Shown one piece after another: positions 1-7,006 of a DNA stretch of 7,289 nucleotides (position 1 is its first letter; each line of letters begins with the position of its first letter). Origin of the DNA: Verrucomicrobiota bacterium (GTDB taxonomy: Bacteria; Verrucomicrobiota; Verrucomicrobiia; Limisphaerales; UBA9464); the NCBI GenBank assembly GCA_947454295.1, contig CANGMO010000108.1, forward strand, positions 1 to 7,289, written 5' to 3'. Below the pieces are notes generated by a model. The model did no database searches, was not told the DNA's origin, and was given only the letters and a program-made list of their open reading frames with translations. The position numbers were made by a program, and so were the translations under genes.

Positions 1-1
1 C

Positions 2-64
2 GACCAGCACCAGCGCCGTCGTTGCCCCTGACGCGACGTTCCAAACCGTCGGAGATTTACCCAA
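2..64 (-). CDS. Possible N-terminal fragment of a divergent gene, cut by the left edge
   Basis: A minus-strand frame is open from about position 145 to the left edge. Possible starts are TTG at 62-64 or GTG at 119-121. From the TTG it reads MGKSPTVWNVASGATTALVL, which ends in a hydrophobic stretch that could begin a membrane segment or signal peptide, and most codons in the last part end in G or C. There is a purine-rich GGAGAGG on this strand at about 85-91, but it sits better before an ATG in another frame (74-76), whose product is Arg/Trp-rich and looks out of frame. No family is recognisable from about 21-40 residues. It may equally be non-coding upstream sequence of the phosphatase gene. 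Confidence 0.18.
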   Translation of the reverse strand, partial: MGKSPTVWNVASGATTALVLV

Positions 65-225
65 CCCACTGTCATCACCGGGAGCCTCTCCACGCGCCGC
101 TGAATCGGAACCAACGATCACGGCACCGCCGCAACAGCGTCCCACCCATTACAGGCAGAGTCGGTTCCCCGGTTTCACACTGGGCTTACGCTCGCCAGCA
201 ATCCGCCGGTGCGGTAGAAGAGGCC

Positions 226-1851
226 GTGGTCTCACGTCTCATCATCACCCAGGGTCCAGGTACAGGACGGGCGATCGATCGATCTCCGAATGGAGTCGTG
301 ATCGGACGGCAACGGGAGGTCGAGGTATCGCTCGACAGCGCCGCGGTGAGCCGGCGCCACGCGCGGGTCACCTGGGAGGACGGGACGGTGTTTGTGGAGG
401 ACTTGGGCAGCAGCAACGGGACCTTCGTCGATGACGTACGAATCACGCGCAAGACGCGTCTTCTTGCGGGCAGCATCCTCCGGGTGGGTCCCAGCGTGTT
501 TCAGCTCGATGCCCCCAAGACGGCGCCCGACCTGGACATGACCATCCAGCGGCTGACCGCTGCCAACACGGCCAATGTCGAACTCTTCCAGGACACCTCG
601 GGCACCAAGCTGCAGGCAGTTCTTCAACTCGCGCATCATTTGAGTCAGTCGGTGGACAACGACTCCCTCCTGGAACGATTGCTGGATCAGCTTCTGGTGC
701 TCTTTCCCGGGGCCGACCGGGCGCTGGTGATCCTCAAGGAAGGCGAAGACCCGGTGGTCAAGGCAGTGCGTCGGCGTCGAGTGGGGGATTCATCGGGACC
801 GCTTTTCAGTCGGTCTGTGCTGCGGAAGGTGTTTGCTCAAGGAGTGGGTGTGCTGGCGGCGGATACCCGGCTCGAGCAAAGCGCCCTGGCCAACTTCACG
901 TTGAATCAGCTCGGCATCCAATCGCTCTTGTGCGCGCCGCTGCAGGGCCAGGGCGGACGGATATTGGGCGCCCTTCAGCTGGACCGCTCCCGAGCCGGGG
1001 AAGCATTCACGCAGGACGATCTGTATCTGCTCGCGGCGGTCTCGATCATGGTGTCGTCGGTGCTGGAGAACGCGCGGATGTATCAGGCCGTCCTTTCGGC
1101 GGAACGGGTGCAACGGGATCTCGCCCTGGCCCGCGAAATCCAGCTGGGCTACCTGCCCCGCGGCGGCGTGCAACTGGCAGCCGGGACCGTGGACCTGGTG
1201 GCGGAGCTGCATCCCGCGCTCGAGGTCTCTGGAGACTTTTACGATTACTTTCCGCTGCCCGACGGCCGTCTGGCCTTCGCCGTCGCCGACGTCTCCGGCA
1301 AGGGCATGTCCGCGGCGTTGTTCATGACGCTCGTGCACGCCCTCGAACGACATCTCGCGCAGGGAGTCACGAATCCGGCCGATCTGATAGAACAGCTCAA
1401 CGAGGCGGTGGCGCTCGACAATCCCAATTCCCTCTTCGTGACGATGGCGTTCGGCATCTACGACGCCGCCACCGGACGCGCGGTAATCGCCCACGGAGGG
1501 CATCCCCCGGCCTTGGTGCGTCGCGCCGATGGTCGTGTAGAGGAGTGGGTCATCCGTGGGGCGCCGCTGCTCGGAATGATGCCGGAGATTCGCCGTTCCG
1601 AGGAGGCGATCATCGACCTCGCCCCGGGTGACGCGCTCCTGCTCTACACGGACGGCGTCACCGAGAGCCCGGAATCCGGGAACCTGGATGAACTGTTTGG
1701 ACCAGCGCGGTTGCAGCAAACGTTGTCGGTGCAACGGGCCGATCAGCCGCTCGATGGATGGGCCAGCTCGATTCGGCAGGCAGTGACCGCGTTCTCCGGG
1801 ACCGGTCCCCTGGCCGACGACATTACGCTGCTCCTGCTTCGGCGACCCTGA
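226..1851 (+). CDS. FHA-GAF-SpoIIE (PP2C/RsbU-type) serine phosphatase
   Basis: A 541-residue cytoplasmic regulatory phosphatase. Residues about 3-98 are an FHA domain with the phosphothreonine-binding signature G27-R28, S42-R-x-H45 and N64-G65. Residues about 124-290 resemble a GAF sensory domain, followed by a short helical linker. Residues about 310-541 are a SpoIIE/RsbU-type PP2C domain with the metal-binding acidic motifs SGDFYDY (D337, D340), ADVSGKG (D355), YTDGVTE (D476) and DDITLL (D531/D532). No transmembrane segment is visible. Family members dephosphorylate phosphoserine on anti-sigma-factor antagonists (STAS proteins); no STAS, anti-sigma or kinase gene lies in this window, so the substrate is unknown. 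The GTG at 226 is chosen because it falls just before the first FHA strand and is the only GTG, ATG or TTG between a TTG at 22 and the domain. The frame is open to the left edge, but residues encoded upstream are Arg/His/Pro-rich and resemble no domain. A GAGG lies only 2 nt before the GTG, so the ribosome-binding site is poor. No in-frame disruption was seen and all catalytic motifs are intact. Confidence 0.93.
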   Translation: MVSRLIITQGPGTGRAIDRSPNGVVIGRQREVEVSLDSAAVSRRHARVTWEDGTVFVEDLGSSNGTFVDDVRITRKTRLLAGSILRVGPSVFQLDAPKTAPDLDMTIQRLTAANTANVELFQDTSGTKLQAVLQLAHHLSQSVDNDSLLERLLDQLLVLFPGADRALVILKEGEDPVVKAVRRRRVGDSSGPLFSRSVLRKVFAQGVGVLAADTRLEQSALANFTLNQLGIQSLLCAPLQGQGGRILGALQLDRSRAGEAFTQDDLYLLAAVSIMVSSVLENARMYQAVLSAERVQRDLALAREIQLGYLPRGGVQLAAGTVDLVAELHPALEVSGDFYDYFPLPDGRLAFAVADVSGKGMSAALFMTLVHALERHLAQGVTNPADLIEQLNEAVALDNPNSLFVTMAFGIYDAATGRAVIAHGGHPPALVRRADGRVEEWVIRGAPLLGMMPEIRRSEEAIIDLAPGDALLLYTDGVTESPESGNLDELFGPARLQQTLSVQRADQPLDGWASSIRQAVTAFSGTGPLADDITLLLLRRP

Positions 1852-1865
1852 TCCATTTCAGGTGG

Positions 1866-2768
1866 TCAGCCGCCAGTCCGCAGGGTTTCCAGCGCCACAC
1901 GAACAGCACCGGCGCGGTTCTCGACATTCAACTTTTCGAGCACGTGCTCGGCGTGCTTTTCCACCGTCCGCCGTGAAGAGCCGAGGATGATGGCGATCTC
2001 GGCGTTGGTCTTGCCCTCGCTGATCCAGAACAACACCTCCGCCTCGCGCGGTGTCAGGCCAAGCGAAAGCAAATCCGCCGGCTTTGGCGTGCGTTCACTC
2101 GAGAGTTCCAGCACGCCAAGATCCTGGGGGCCGATGGCACGCACCACGCGAACTTCCAGCCCCGCTGGAAGGTCTGCGGCCATCCCTGAGCCGGCCATCT
2201 GCAGCAGCGCCGCGGGAAGCCGGTCCCGGGAGTCATTCGGGAAGAATCGGGTGAGGAGGGTCTGGGTCAACTGCGTGGCAAAGTGAATGCGTCCCTGCGC
2301 ATCGACGAGCAGGAGTCCGCGGTCGAGGGAGTCGCGCAGCAACTCCTCCGCCTCGCGCCGCATGTCCACCTCGTCCTGCAACGCCCGTTGCAAGGCGGCC
2401 AACCGAAGCTGCGTTCGCACGCGCGCCAGCACCTCGGCGGTCTGGATCGGCTTGGTGACGTAGTCCACCGCCCCGGCCTCCAGGGCACGCACCTTCTCGC
2501 CCACGTCGTCGACCGCCGTGAGAAAGATGATTGGAACATCCGCCAGAGCCGGGCGGAGCTTGAGACGACGGCAGACCTCGAGGCCGTTGATCCCCGGAAG
2601 CATGAAGTCGAGCAGGATCAGATCGGGCACCTCGTGATCCACTTGGGCCAGCGCCCCCTCGCCGCTCTCCGCGACGAGCACGCGGTACGCCGCCTGCGAC
2701 AGGGCGTCCAGCAGGAGCGACAGGTTTGCCGGGATGTCATCGACGACGAGGACGGTGGCGTTGGGCAT
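1866..2768 (-). CDS. Response regulator: receiver, PAS-like region, LuxR/NarL-type HTH
   Basis: A 300-residue DNA-binding response regulator. Residues about 4-122 form a receiver domain with acidic pocket D10-D11, phosphoacceptor D54 in LILLDFMLPG, T84 and K106 in the KP motif. Residues about 123-148 are charged and helical, probably a coiled coil (QDEVDMRREAEELL). Residues about 149-230 resemble a degenerate PAS fold (GLLLVDAQGRIHFA). Residues about 236-297 are a LuxR/GerE four-helix domain with LTPREAEVL, NAEIA and TVEKHAEHVLEKL. NarL/FixJ relatives are usually near 210 residues, so the middle region is an extra module. The ATG at 2766-2768 is preferred because the receiver begins at residue 4; an upstream TTG (2793-2795) would add nine poorly structured residues. 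No Shine-Dalgarno sequence precedes either start. It lies downstream of the hybrid kinase on the same strand, 275 bp away, and is a reasonable candidate for its output. Its stop is 14 bp from that of the convergent phosphatase gene. DNA targets are unknown. Confidence 0.93.
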   Translation of the reverse strand: MPNATVLVVDDIPANLSLLLDALSQAAYRVLVAESGEGALAQVDHEVPDLILLDFMLPGINGLEVCRRLKLRPALADVPIIFLTAVDDVGEKVRALEAGAVDYVTKPIQTAEVLARVRTQLRLAALQRALQDEVDMRREAEELLRDSLDRGLLLVDAQGRIHFATQLTQTLLTRFFPNDSRDRLPAALLQMAGSGMAADLPAGLEVRVVRAIGPQDLGVLELSSERTPKPADLLSLGLTPREAEVLFWISEGKTNAEIAIILGSSRRTVEKHAEHVLEKLNVENRAGAVRVALETLRTGG

Positions 2769-2795
2769 GTGGCAGACGGATTGGGGAGGGGCCAA

Positions 2796-2866
2796 CCCGT
2801 TCAGACGGGACCATCCTGCGGCAATTCGCCGCGAAATGCCATCATTGCTTCACTTCGGCACACCGA
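2796..2866 (-). promoter_or_regulatory. Hairpin-rich probable 5' leader of the response regulator gene
   Basis: Three short perfect dyads lie in the 100 bp before the regulator ATG. They are 2796-2809 (5-bp stem CCCGT/ACGGG, 4-nt loop), 2818-2832 (5-bp stem GCGGC/GCCGC, 5-nt loop) and 2855-2866 (4-bp stem TCGG/CCGA, 4-nt loop). I could not find a convincing -35/-10 pair, so the transcription start is unknown and these may be operator half-sites, leader RNA hairpins or chance in GC-rich DNA. They match no riboswitch class I know. Confidence 0.22.
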
Positions 2867-2899
2867 GTTCACAACTTGGGTGACACGTTCGCGTTTGGA

Positions 2900-2919
2900 G
2901 GGTTGAAGCGTTGAAGGGT
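2900..2919. repeat. Inverted copy of the 8-bp repeat (GGGTTGAA), two units
   Basis: Two adjacent octamers, GGGTTGAA (2900-2907) and GCGTTGAA (2908-2915), followed by a decayed third unit beginning GGGT. The segment 2901-2919 is the inverted complement of 3031-3049, with 17 of 19 bases matching and 111 bp between the arms. Confidence 0.75.
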
Positions 2920-2931
2920 GTCCAATCCGGC

Positions 2932-2956
2932 AACGACGGCGCTGACGCTGGTCGTT
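2932..2956. other. Strong imperfect hairpin between the inverted repeats
   Basis: AACGAC (2932-2937) pairs with GTCGTT (2951-2956). After one bulged G (2950), four more pairs (2938-2941 with 2946-2949, one a G-T) close a CTGA loop at 2942-2945. On the plus strand it is followed by TTTT overlapping its 3' end, but there is no plus-strand gene upstream. On the minus strand, downstream of the kinase, there is no T-run, so it is not a standard intrinsic terminator for the kinase transcript. It could still pause or stabilise a 3' end. Confidence 0.35.
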
Positions 2957-3026
2957 TTGAAGTTACGAATGAGCAGCAGCTCCTCCCCACCTGCAATCGA
3001 TTGAGTTGGCGCTCACGCGCCGCCCC

Positions 3027-3066
3027 TTCAACCCTTCAGCGTTTCAACCTTTCAACCCTTCCAGTC
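3027..3066. repeat. 8-bp tandem repeat (TTCAACCY) overlapping the kinase stop codon
   Basis: Successive octamers start at 3027, 3035, 3043, 3051 and 3059: TTCAACCC, TTCAGCGT, TTCAACCT, TTCAACCC and a degenerate TTCCAGTC. On the kinase strand the unit is GGGTTGAA. The last kinase codons, encoding about LEGLKG, and its TGA stop (3044-3046) are formed by this array. Because the unit contains TTGA and 8 is not a multiple of 3, any read-through of the array meets a TGA within about 24 nt in every frame. Confidence 0.8.
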
Positions 3067-6000
3067 GTTCGCGGAGGGCCGCCATGCGATAGCCGGCGGC
3101 GAGGACTTCCAGTTCCGTCGCAAAGGCGGCGAACTGCGGGTGCTGAGTCCGGAGCGCCGCGAGTTCGGCGCGCAGGGCCACGATGTCCCCACGATTCGCC
3201 GCCGCGCGGAGAGGAACCAGCACCGACTCCGGTGGGGTCACCTGGACCGGCGCAGGCTCGTGCGTCATCGCAGCAGACGGTGTGGCAGGCGGGACCGCGG
3301 GGGCGGGTTCGGCGTATCGCCATTCCAGCGACAATTGTTCCTGCAGCACGCGGTACAGCTGCTCCTCATGAAACGGCTTCGGCAGGAATTCATCCGCCCC
3401 GGCGCGGATGGCGTCGTCGCGATTGAATCCCAACACAGAGGCCGACGTGGCCACCACGCGGGCCTTGAAGCCCGGCAGCGCACGAAGCCGGCGGTTCAAT
3501 TCGAAGCCATCCATTCCCGGCATCCGCAAATCCAGCAGCACCAGTTCCATTCGCGTAAGGGCCGGCAACGCCAGCGCCGCGGCGCCGCTGTCGGCCTCGG
3601 TGACCTCGAAGCCCAGCGGTTCCAGGAATTCGCGCAGAAGGCGGCGGTTGATCTCCAAGTCGTCCACCACGAGCACGAAACGGCGCGGCCCCTGATAGCC
3701 GCAAATGCGCTGCACCCGGGAGGCCGCCGTTGATTCGCCCGACGGGGGCAGCGGCACGGCAAAGGTGAACCGGCTGCCTACCCCTGGCTGACTCGACACC
3801 TCGATAGTGCCGCCCATGAGCCCGACCAGATGCTGGCTGATGGCCAGTCCGAGTCCCGCGCCCTGCTCGGGCGGCCGGCCATTGACCGCCTGGGAAAAGG
3901 GCTGGAACAACCGCGCCACATCGTCGGCGGTCAGGCCAGGTCCCGTGTCGGTCACCGTGAACCGCACCCGCGGCGCGGCCTCCGGCGACTTCCCTTCGGA
4001 CTCGAGGATTGCCTCAAGCCGAACGATGCCCTGGCGGGTGAACTTGATGGCATTGCCGACCAGGTTTTCCAGCACCTGCCGGATGCGCTGGGCATCGCCG
4101 AGAACCATGCCGGCGGGGAGTTCCCCCGAAACCATTTCCAATCGCAATCCGCGCTGCACGGCGCGCGTCGAGAAGCTGGCTTCCACATCGCGAAGCAAGT
4201 CCCGCAGGGAGAACGCCGCCGGCCGGAGCTCTACGCGTCCCGCCTCCACCTTGGCCAAGTCGAGCACATCATTGATGAGGCCCAGCAAGTGATCACCGCT
4301 GGTTCGAATTACGCGCAGCCGCTCGCGGTTGCGCTCATTGATGGTGTCATCGCGGCCAAGGATCTGCGCAAAGCCGAGGATTCCATTCAACGGCGTTCGC
4401 AACTCATGGCTCATGTTGGCGAGAAAGCGCGACTTGGCGCGGTTGGCTTCTTCTGCGGCATCCTTCGCCACCTCCAGCTCGCGCGTGCGAATGGCGATCA
4501 ACCCCTCCAGCTCGCGCGACCGGGCCTCGGCGAGACGCAGCTTCCATCGCAGCAGTCCATAAAAGGCGAGGCCTGCGGCGGCCAGGTAACCCACCACCGC
4601 CGCGGGACTTTGATACCAGGGTGGCGCCACCTCGAAGGCGTACGAGGCCACCGGGCTCACCTCTCCGGCTTCATTGCGGAAGCGCACTTCAAAAGTCAGC
4701 AGACCGCCGTCGGGATTGAGAAACTCGCGCTCGGTCTCCGAAGACCACTCGCTCCAGCGGTCGTCGAATCCGCGCAGTCGCGTCTGGTATCCGGACACCG
4801 CGCCCGAACCAAATTGAGCCGCCGCGAAGGCAATGCGCACCGGGTCGCGTCCGTGACGGAACCGGCCCACGATTCCCACCGGCTGGTTGGTCCCTTCGGC
4901 CACCACCGACCGAATCAGCGGCGGCCAGCGCGGTGGCGTTGCGGTTTCGTAGGCACCCAGCGCCAGGCGAAACACGGATCCGCCAAACGGTTTGACCCAA
5001 AGCACCCCGCCGGCGGGCTCCGGTTCCCAAAGGGCGAACTGGAATCCGCGCCGCCCCACGGCGGCCCGCACGGCCGCCGTGGCCGGTTCAAATCGCACGA
5101 TTCCATCCGCACCCTGTCGGAATCGCGCCAGCGGATACGGCGTGTCCTTGAGAGTGTGAATGGCATTCACCCAGGCATCGCCCGGCGCCCCGCGCATCAC
5201 GGGATCCACCACCAGATTCGTCCAGTGGGGAACCTGAAGCCGGACATCGACCTCGAACTGGTTCGCGACGCGATCGTAGCGATAGAGCCCGGCGGCCGTT
5301 CCGAAATGCGGTCCCAGCGAGCTGTCGAACAGGAAGATCTGCTCGTGGTCCTTGGGCAGGCCGCGCGGACGCTGCGGATGCACATACTGCTCCACCTTGG
5401 CAGCGGACCACGGGGCAGTGCGATCGGACCGCACCGCTCGAAAGATGCCACGCGTGCTCGTTCCCGCCCACAACGTGCCATCCGCCTCCTCCAGCAGCGA
5501 GATCACCTCACCGCTGACCTCCGGCACCACGCCTTCAACTCCCCAGGTTCCATTTCGCACCGCCGCACTCAGGAGACGGTCCGCCAGACCGATAAAGATC
5601 CGACCGGGATCCGACTTCGACTGAGCGAGACTCAGCACTGCCGACGGCGCGGCGAACACCAGCTTGATTCCGTCGGCGTCAACGCGATGCAATCCGGCGG
5701 CACCACCCACGAGCAATCCGGTTGGATGACTGAGAATCTTGGTTGCCTGAAGTCCTGACGGCACCCGCGGATCCCGTTCCAGTCTCGCCGGAATCCCAGC
5801 CTCCGGTCGCCCCGGGACGACACGCAACATGGCGTCATCGGCCAGCAGGTAAAACGTGCCTTCGTGGCGGACGGCGCCCCCAACCCGAGTGTTCTGACGT
5901 CCATCCTCGCGCGGAAACAGCGTCACCGGCGCCGCGCGATCCAGCCGGTTCATGCCGTCCTGCGTGCAAATCCAGAGGCCGCCTTCACGGTCCTCGGTGA

Positions 6001-6928
6001 TGCCACGAACCGTGTCGCTGCTGAGCCCCACGGACGAACCAATCAACTGGAGAGAGCGCCCCTCGGCATTCATGAGGCCAAGCCCATGGCCCGCAGTCCC
6101 CACGGCAACGGTTCCATCGCGAAGGCGGCAAACCACGGTGGGATCCACCCGGGACAACCATCCCTCCCCCTGCACGGCCCGCACGCCGTTGGGAGTTCCT
6201 TCGACCAGCTCAATGACACCGAGTCCCTTCGCCAGCAGACGCAGCGCTCCGGCGGCATTGGTCCATCCGCCTGCGATCCCGCCTGGAGTCGCGCCGGGGG
6301 CCAGCCGCGGCAGCCAGGCGGTTCCCGACCATTCGGAAAGTCCGTTGCTTGCCGAGTGGAGAAAGAGCCGTTGATCCGCGGCGAACAGGTGGACGCGTCC
6401 ACTGGAGCCCAGATCCTGACGCGTCAACTTCCCCGCGCTCCAGTGGAGCACCGCGGCATCCCCGGCGGCGAACACGCCGTCCGGACGCACCACCAGATCA
6501 CGGAGCAATCCGACGGAGCGATTGGTGGCCGGCAGGAGCTGCAACAAATCGGTGTGCTGGATTCTCCCCTGGGCATCCCATCCCACCGATCCGAACGCGT
6601 CCACGCCGCTGATCCACAGCCGGCCCACACCTTCATTGGTTCCCCAGGCGATCTGTCGCAGGTACTGCGGCTGCAGTTTGAGAAAGCTCCAATCGCGACC
6701 ATCGTGCGCCAGCACGCCGTCGAGATTGGCGAAATGCATCACGCCCGAATCGGATTGCGCGGCAGCCCACACCTCCGCACCGGCGAGATATTCCGCGGCC
6801 CGCCAGGTCCTCAATACCGGCCGCCCCAGCTCGGACGCGACCGGCTGCCCCTGGGCTCGCGTCGGGACTGCGAGCAGAGAGCAACCCAACAGAATTCCCA
6901 CGGCGACGCCTCGGAATATGCGGCGCAT
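3044..6928 (-). CDS. Periplasmic-propeller (HTCS-like) hybrid sensor histidine kinase
   Basis: A 1294-residue membrane-bound hybrid kinase. Residues 1-25 look like a signal peptide or N-anchor (MRRIF, hydrophobic core, probable cleavage after TRA25). Residues about 40-690 are a beta-propeller sensor with Reg_prop repeats such as GGLWICTQDG (W319) and GTLWAGTSTRG (W487); the length would fit two seven-bladed propellers. Residues about 697-767 are a Y_Y_Y domain (YQTRLRGFDDRWSEWS) and about 775-793 a transmembrane helix. A signalling coiled coil (797-834) leads to HisKA with H841 in MSHELRTPLNG. The HATPase has N959 (LVGNAIKFT), DTGPGL at 994-999 and GAGLGL at 1023-1028. A receiver at about 1083-1202 has D1089-D1090, phosphoacceptor D1133, T1161 and K1184. 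A Pro/Ala-rich linker and a helical tail (about 1235-1294) finish the protein. Classical HTCS proteins end in an AraC-type HTH; this one has none and no canonical Hpt. The ATG at 6926-6928 is chosen because it starts the signal peptide; a TTG 26 codons upstream would bury it. No clear Shine-Dalgarno sequence is seen. The sensed ligand cannot be told from sequence. Confidence 0.95.
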   Translation of the reverse strand: MRRIFRGVAVGILLGCSLLAVPTRAQGQPVASELGRPVLRTWRAAEYLAGAEVWAAAQSDSGVMHFANLDGVLAHDGRDWSFLKLQPQYLRQIAWGTNEGVGRLWISGVDAFGSVGWDAQGRIQHTDLLQLLPATNRSVGLLRDLVVRPDGVFAAGDAAVLHWSAGKLTRQDLGSSGRVHLFAADQRLFLHSASNGLSEWSGTAWLPRLAPGATPGGIAGGWTNAAGALRLLAKGLGVIELVEGTPNGVRAVQGEGWLSRVDPTVVCRLRDGTVAVGTAGHGLGLMNAEGRSLQLIGSSVGLSSDTVRGITEDREGGLWICTQDGMNRLDRAAPVTLFPREDGRQNTRVGGAVRHEGTFYLLADDAMLRVVPGRPEAGIPARLERDPRVPSGLQATKILSHPTGLLVGGAAGLHRVDADGIKLVFAAPSAVLSLAQSKSDPGRIFIGLADRLLSAAVRNGTWGVEGVVPEVSGEVISLLEEADGTLWAGTSTRGIFRAVRSDRTAPWSAAKVEQYVHPQRPRGLPKDHEQIFLFDSSLGPHFGTAAGLYRYDRVANQFEVDVRLQVPHWTNLVVDPVMRGAPGDAWVNAIHTLKDTPYPLARFRQGADGIVRFEPATAAVRAAVGRRGFQFALWEPEPAGGVLWVKPFGGSVFRLALGAYETATPPRWPPLIRSVVAEGTNQPVGIVGRFRHGRDPVRIAFAAAQFGSGAVSGYQTRLRGFDDRWSEWSSETEREFLNPDGGLLTFEVRFRNEAGEVSPVASYAFEVAPPWYQSPAAVVGYLAAAGLAFYGLLRWKLRLAEARSRELEGLIAIRTRELEVAKDAAEEANRAKSRFLANMSHELRTPLNGILGFAQILGRDDTINERNRERLRVIRTSGDHLLGLINDVLDLAKVEAGRVELRPAAFSLRDLLRDVEASFSTRAVQRGLRLEMVSGELPAGMVLGDAQRIRQVLENLVGNAIKFTRQGIVRLEAILESEGKSPEAAPRVRFTVTDTGPGLTADDVARLFQPFSQAVNGRPPEQGAGLGLAISQHLVGLMGGTIEVSSQPGVGSRFTFAVPLPPSGESTAASRVQRICGYQGPRRFVLVVDDLEINRRLLREFLEPLGFEVTEADSGAAALALPALTRMELVLLDLRMPGMDGFELNRRLRALPGFKARVVATSASVLGFNRDDAIRAGADEFLPKPFHEEQLYRVLQEQLSLEWRYAEPAPAVPPATPSAAMTHEPAPVQVTPPESVLVPLRAAANRGDIVALRAELAALRTQHPQFAAFATELEVLAAGYRMAALRERLEGLKG

Positions 6929-6977
6929 CGGAAACCACCGGAACAACGACTCTGGAGGGTTTTTCTGCAACCGCGCG

Positions 6978-7006
6978 AGTAAACCCCGGGTTCCGTTCCA
7001 CGACAA
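6978..7006 (-). promoter_or_regulatory. Candidate sigma-70-like promoter of the kinase gene
   Basis: On the minus strand, TTGTCG (7001-7006) and TTTACT (6978-6983) are separated by 17 bp, each matching four of six consensus bases. Transcription would start near 6971 and give a leader of about 43 nt before the ATG at 6928. The match is moderate and promoter consensus in this phylum is poorly known to me. Confidence 0.3.

Noticed and set aside
790..1734. A 314-codon open frame on the minus strand, opposite the phosphatase gene
   Set aside because: It lies opposite the GAF and PP2C domains, whose motifs are intact; its product has no family resemblance.
2769..2795. Extension of the response regulator by nine residues from a TTG start
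   Set aside because: The receiver domain begins at the ATG at 2766-2768, and the extension adds no conserved sequence or better ribosome-binding site.
3008..3021. GC hairpin downstream of the kinase stop considered as an intrinsic terminator
   Set aside because: The stem is only 5 bp and is not followed by a T-run on the minus strand.
2911..3426. A 171-codon plus-strand frame starting inside the octamer repeat
   Set aside because: It starts at a TTG supplied by the repeat, runs through the second repeat block and then opposite the kinase C-terminus; the FNLST-like segment is just the translated repeat.
3830..5758. A 642-codon open frame on the plus strand, antisense to the kinase gene
   Set aside because: The minus-strand kinase motifs are unmistakable across the same bases. 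The antisense product is rich in His, Arg and Gln with no recognisable domain, as expected when a GC-rich gene leaves few stops on its opposite strand.
5864..6982. A 372-codon open frame on the plus strand, antisense to the kinase N-terminal half
   Set aside because: Same reason: low-complexity, Arg/His/Gln/Pro-rich, no domain, and fully opposite the propeller-coding region.
6929..7006. Extension of the kinase by 26 residues from a TTG start
   Set aside because: It would place a polar segment before a well-formed signal peptide that begins exactly at the ATG at 6926-6928, and it overlaps the candidate promoter.
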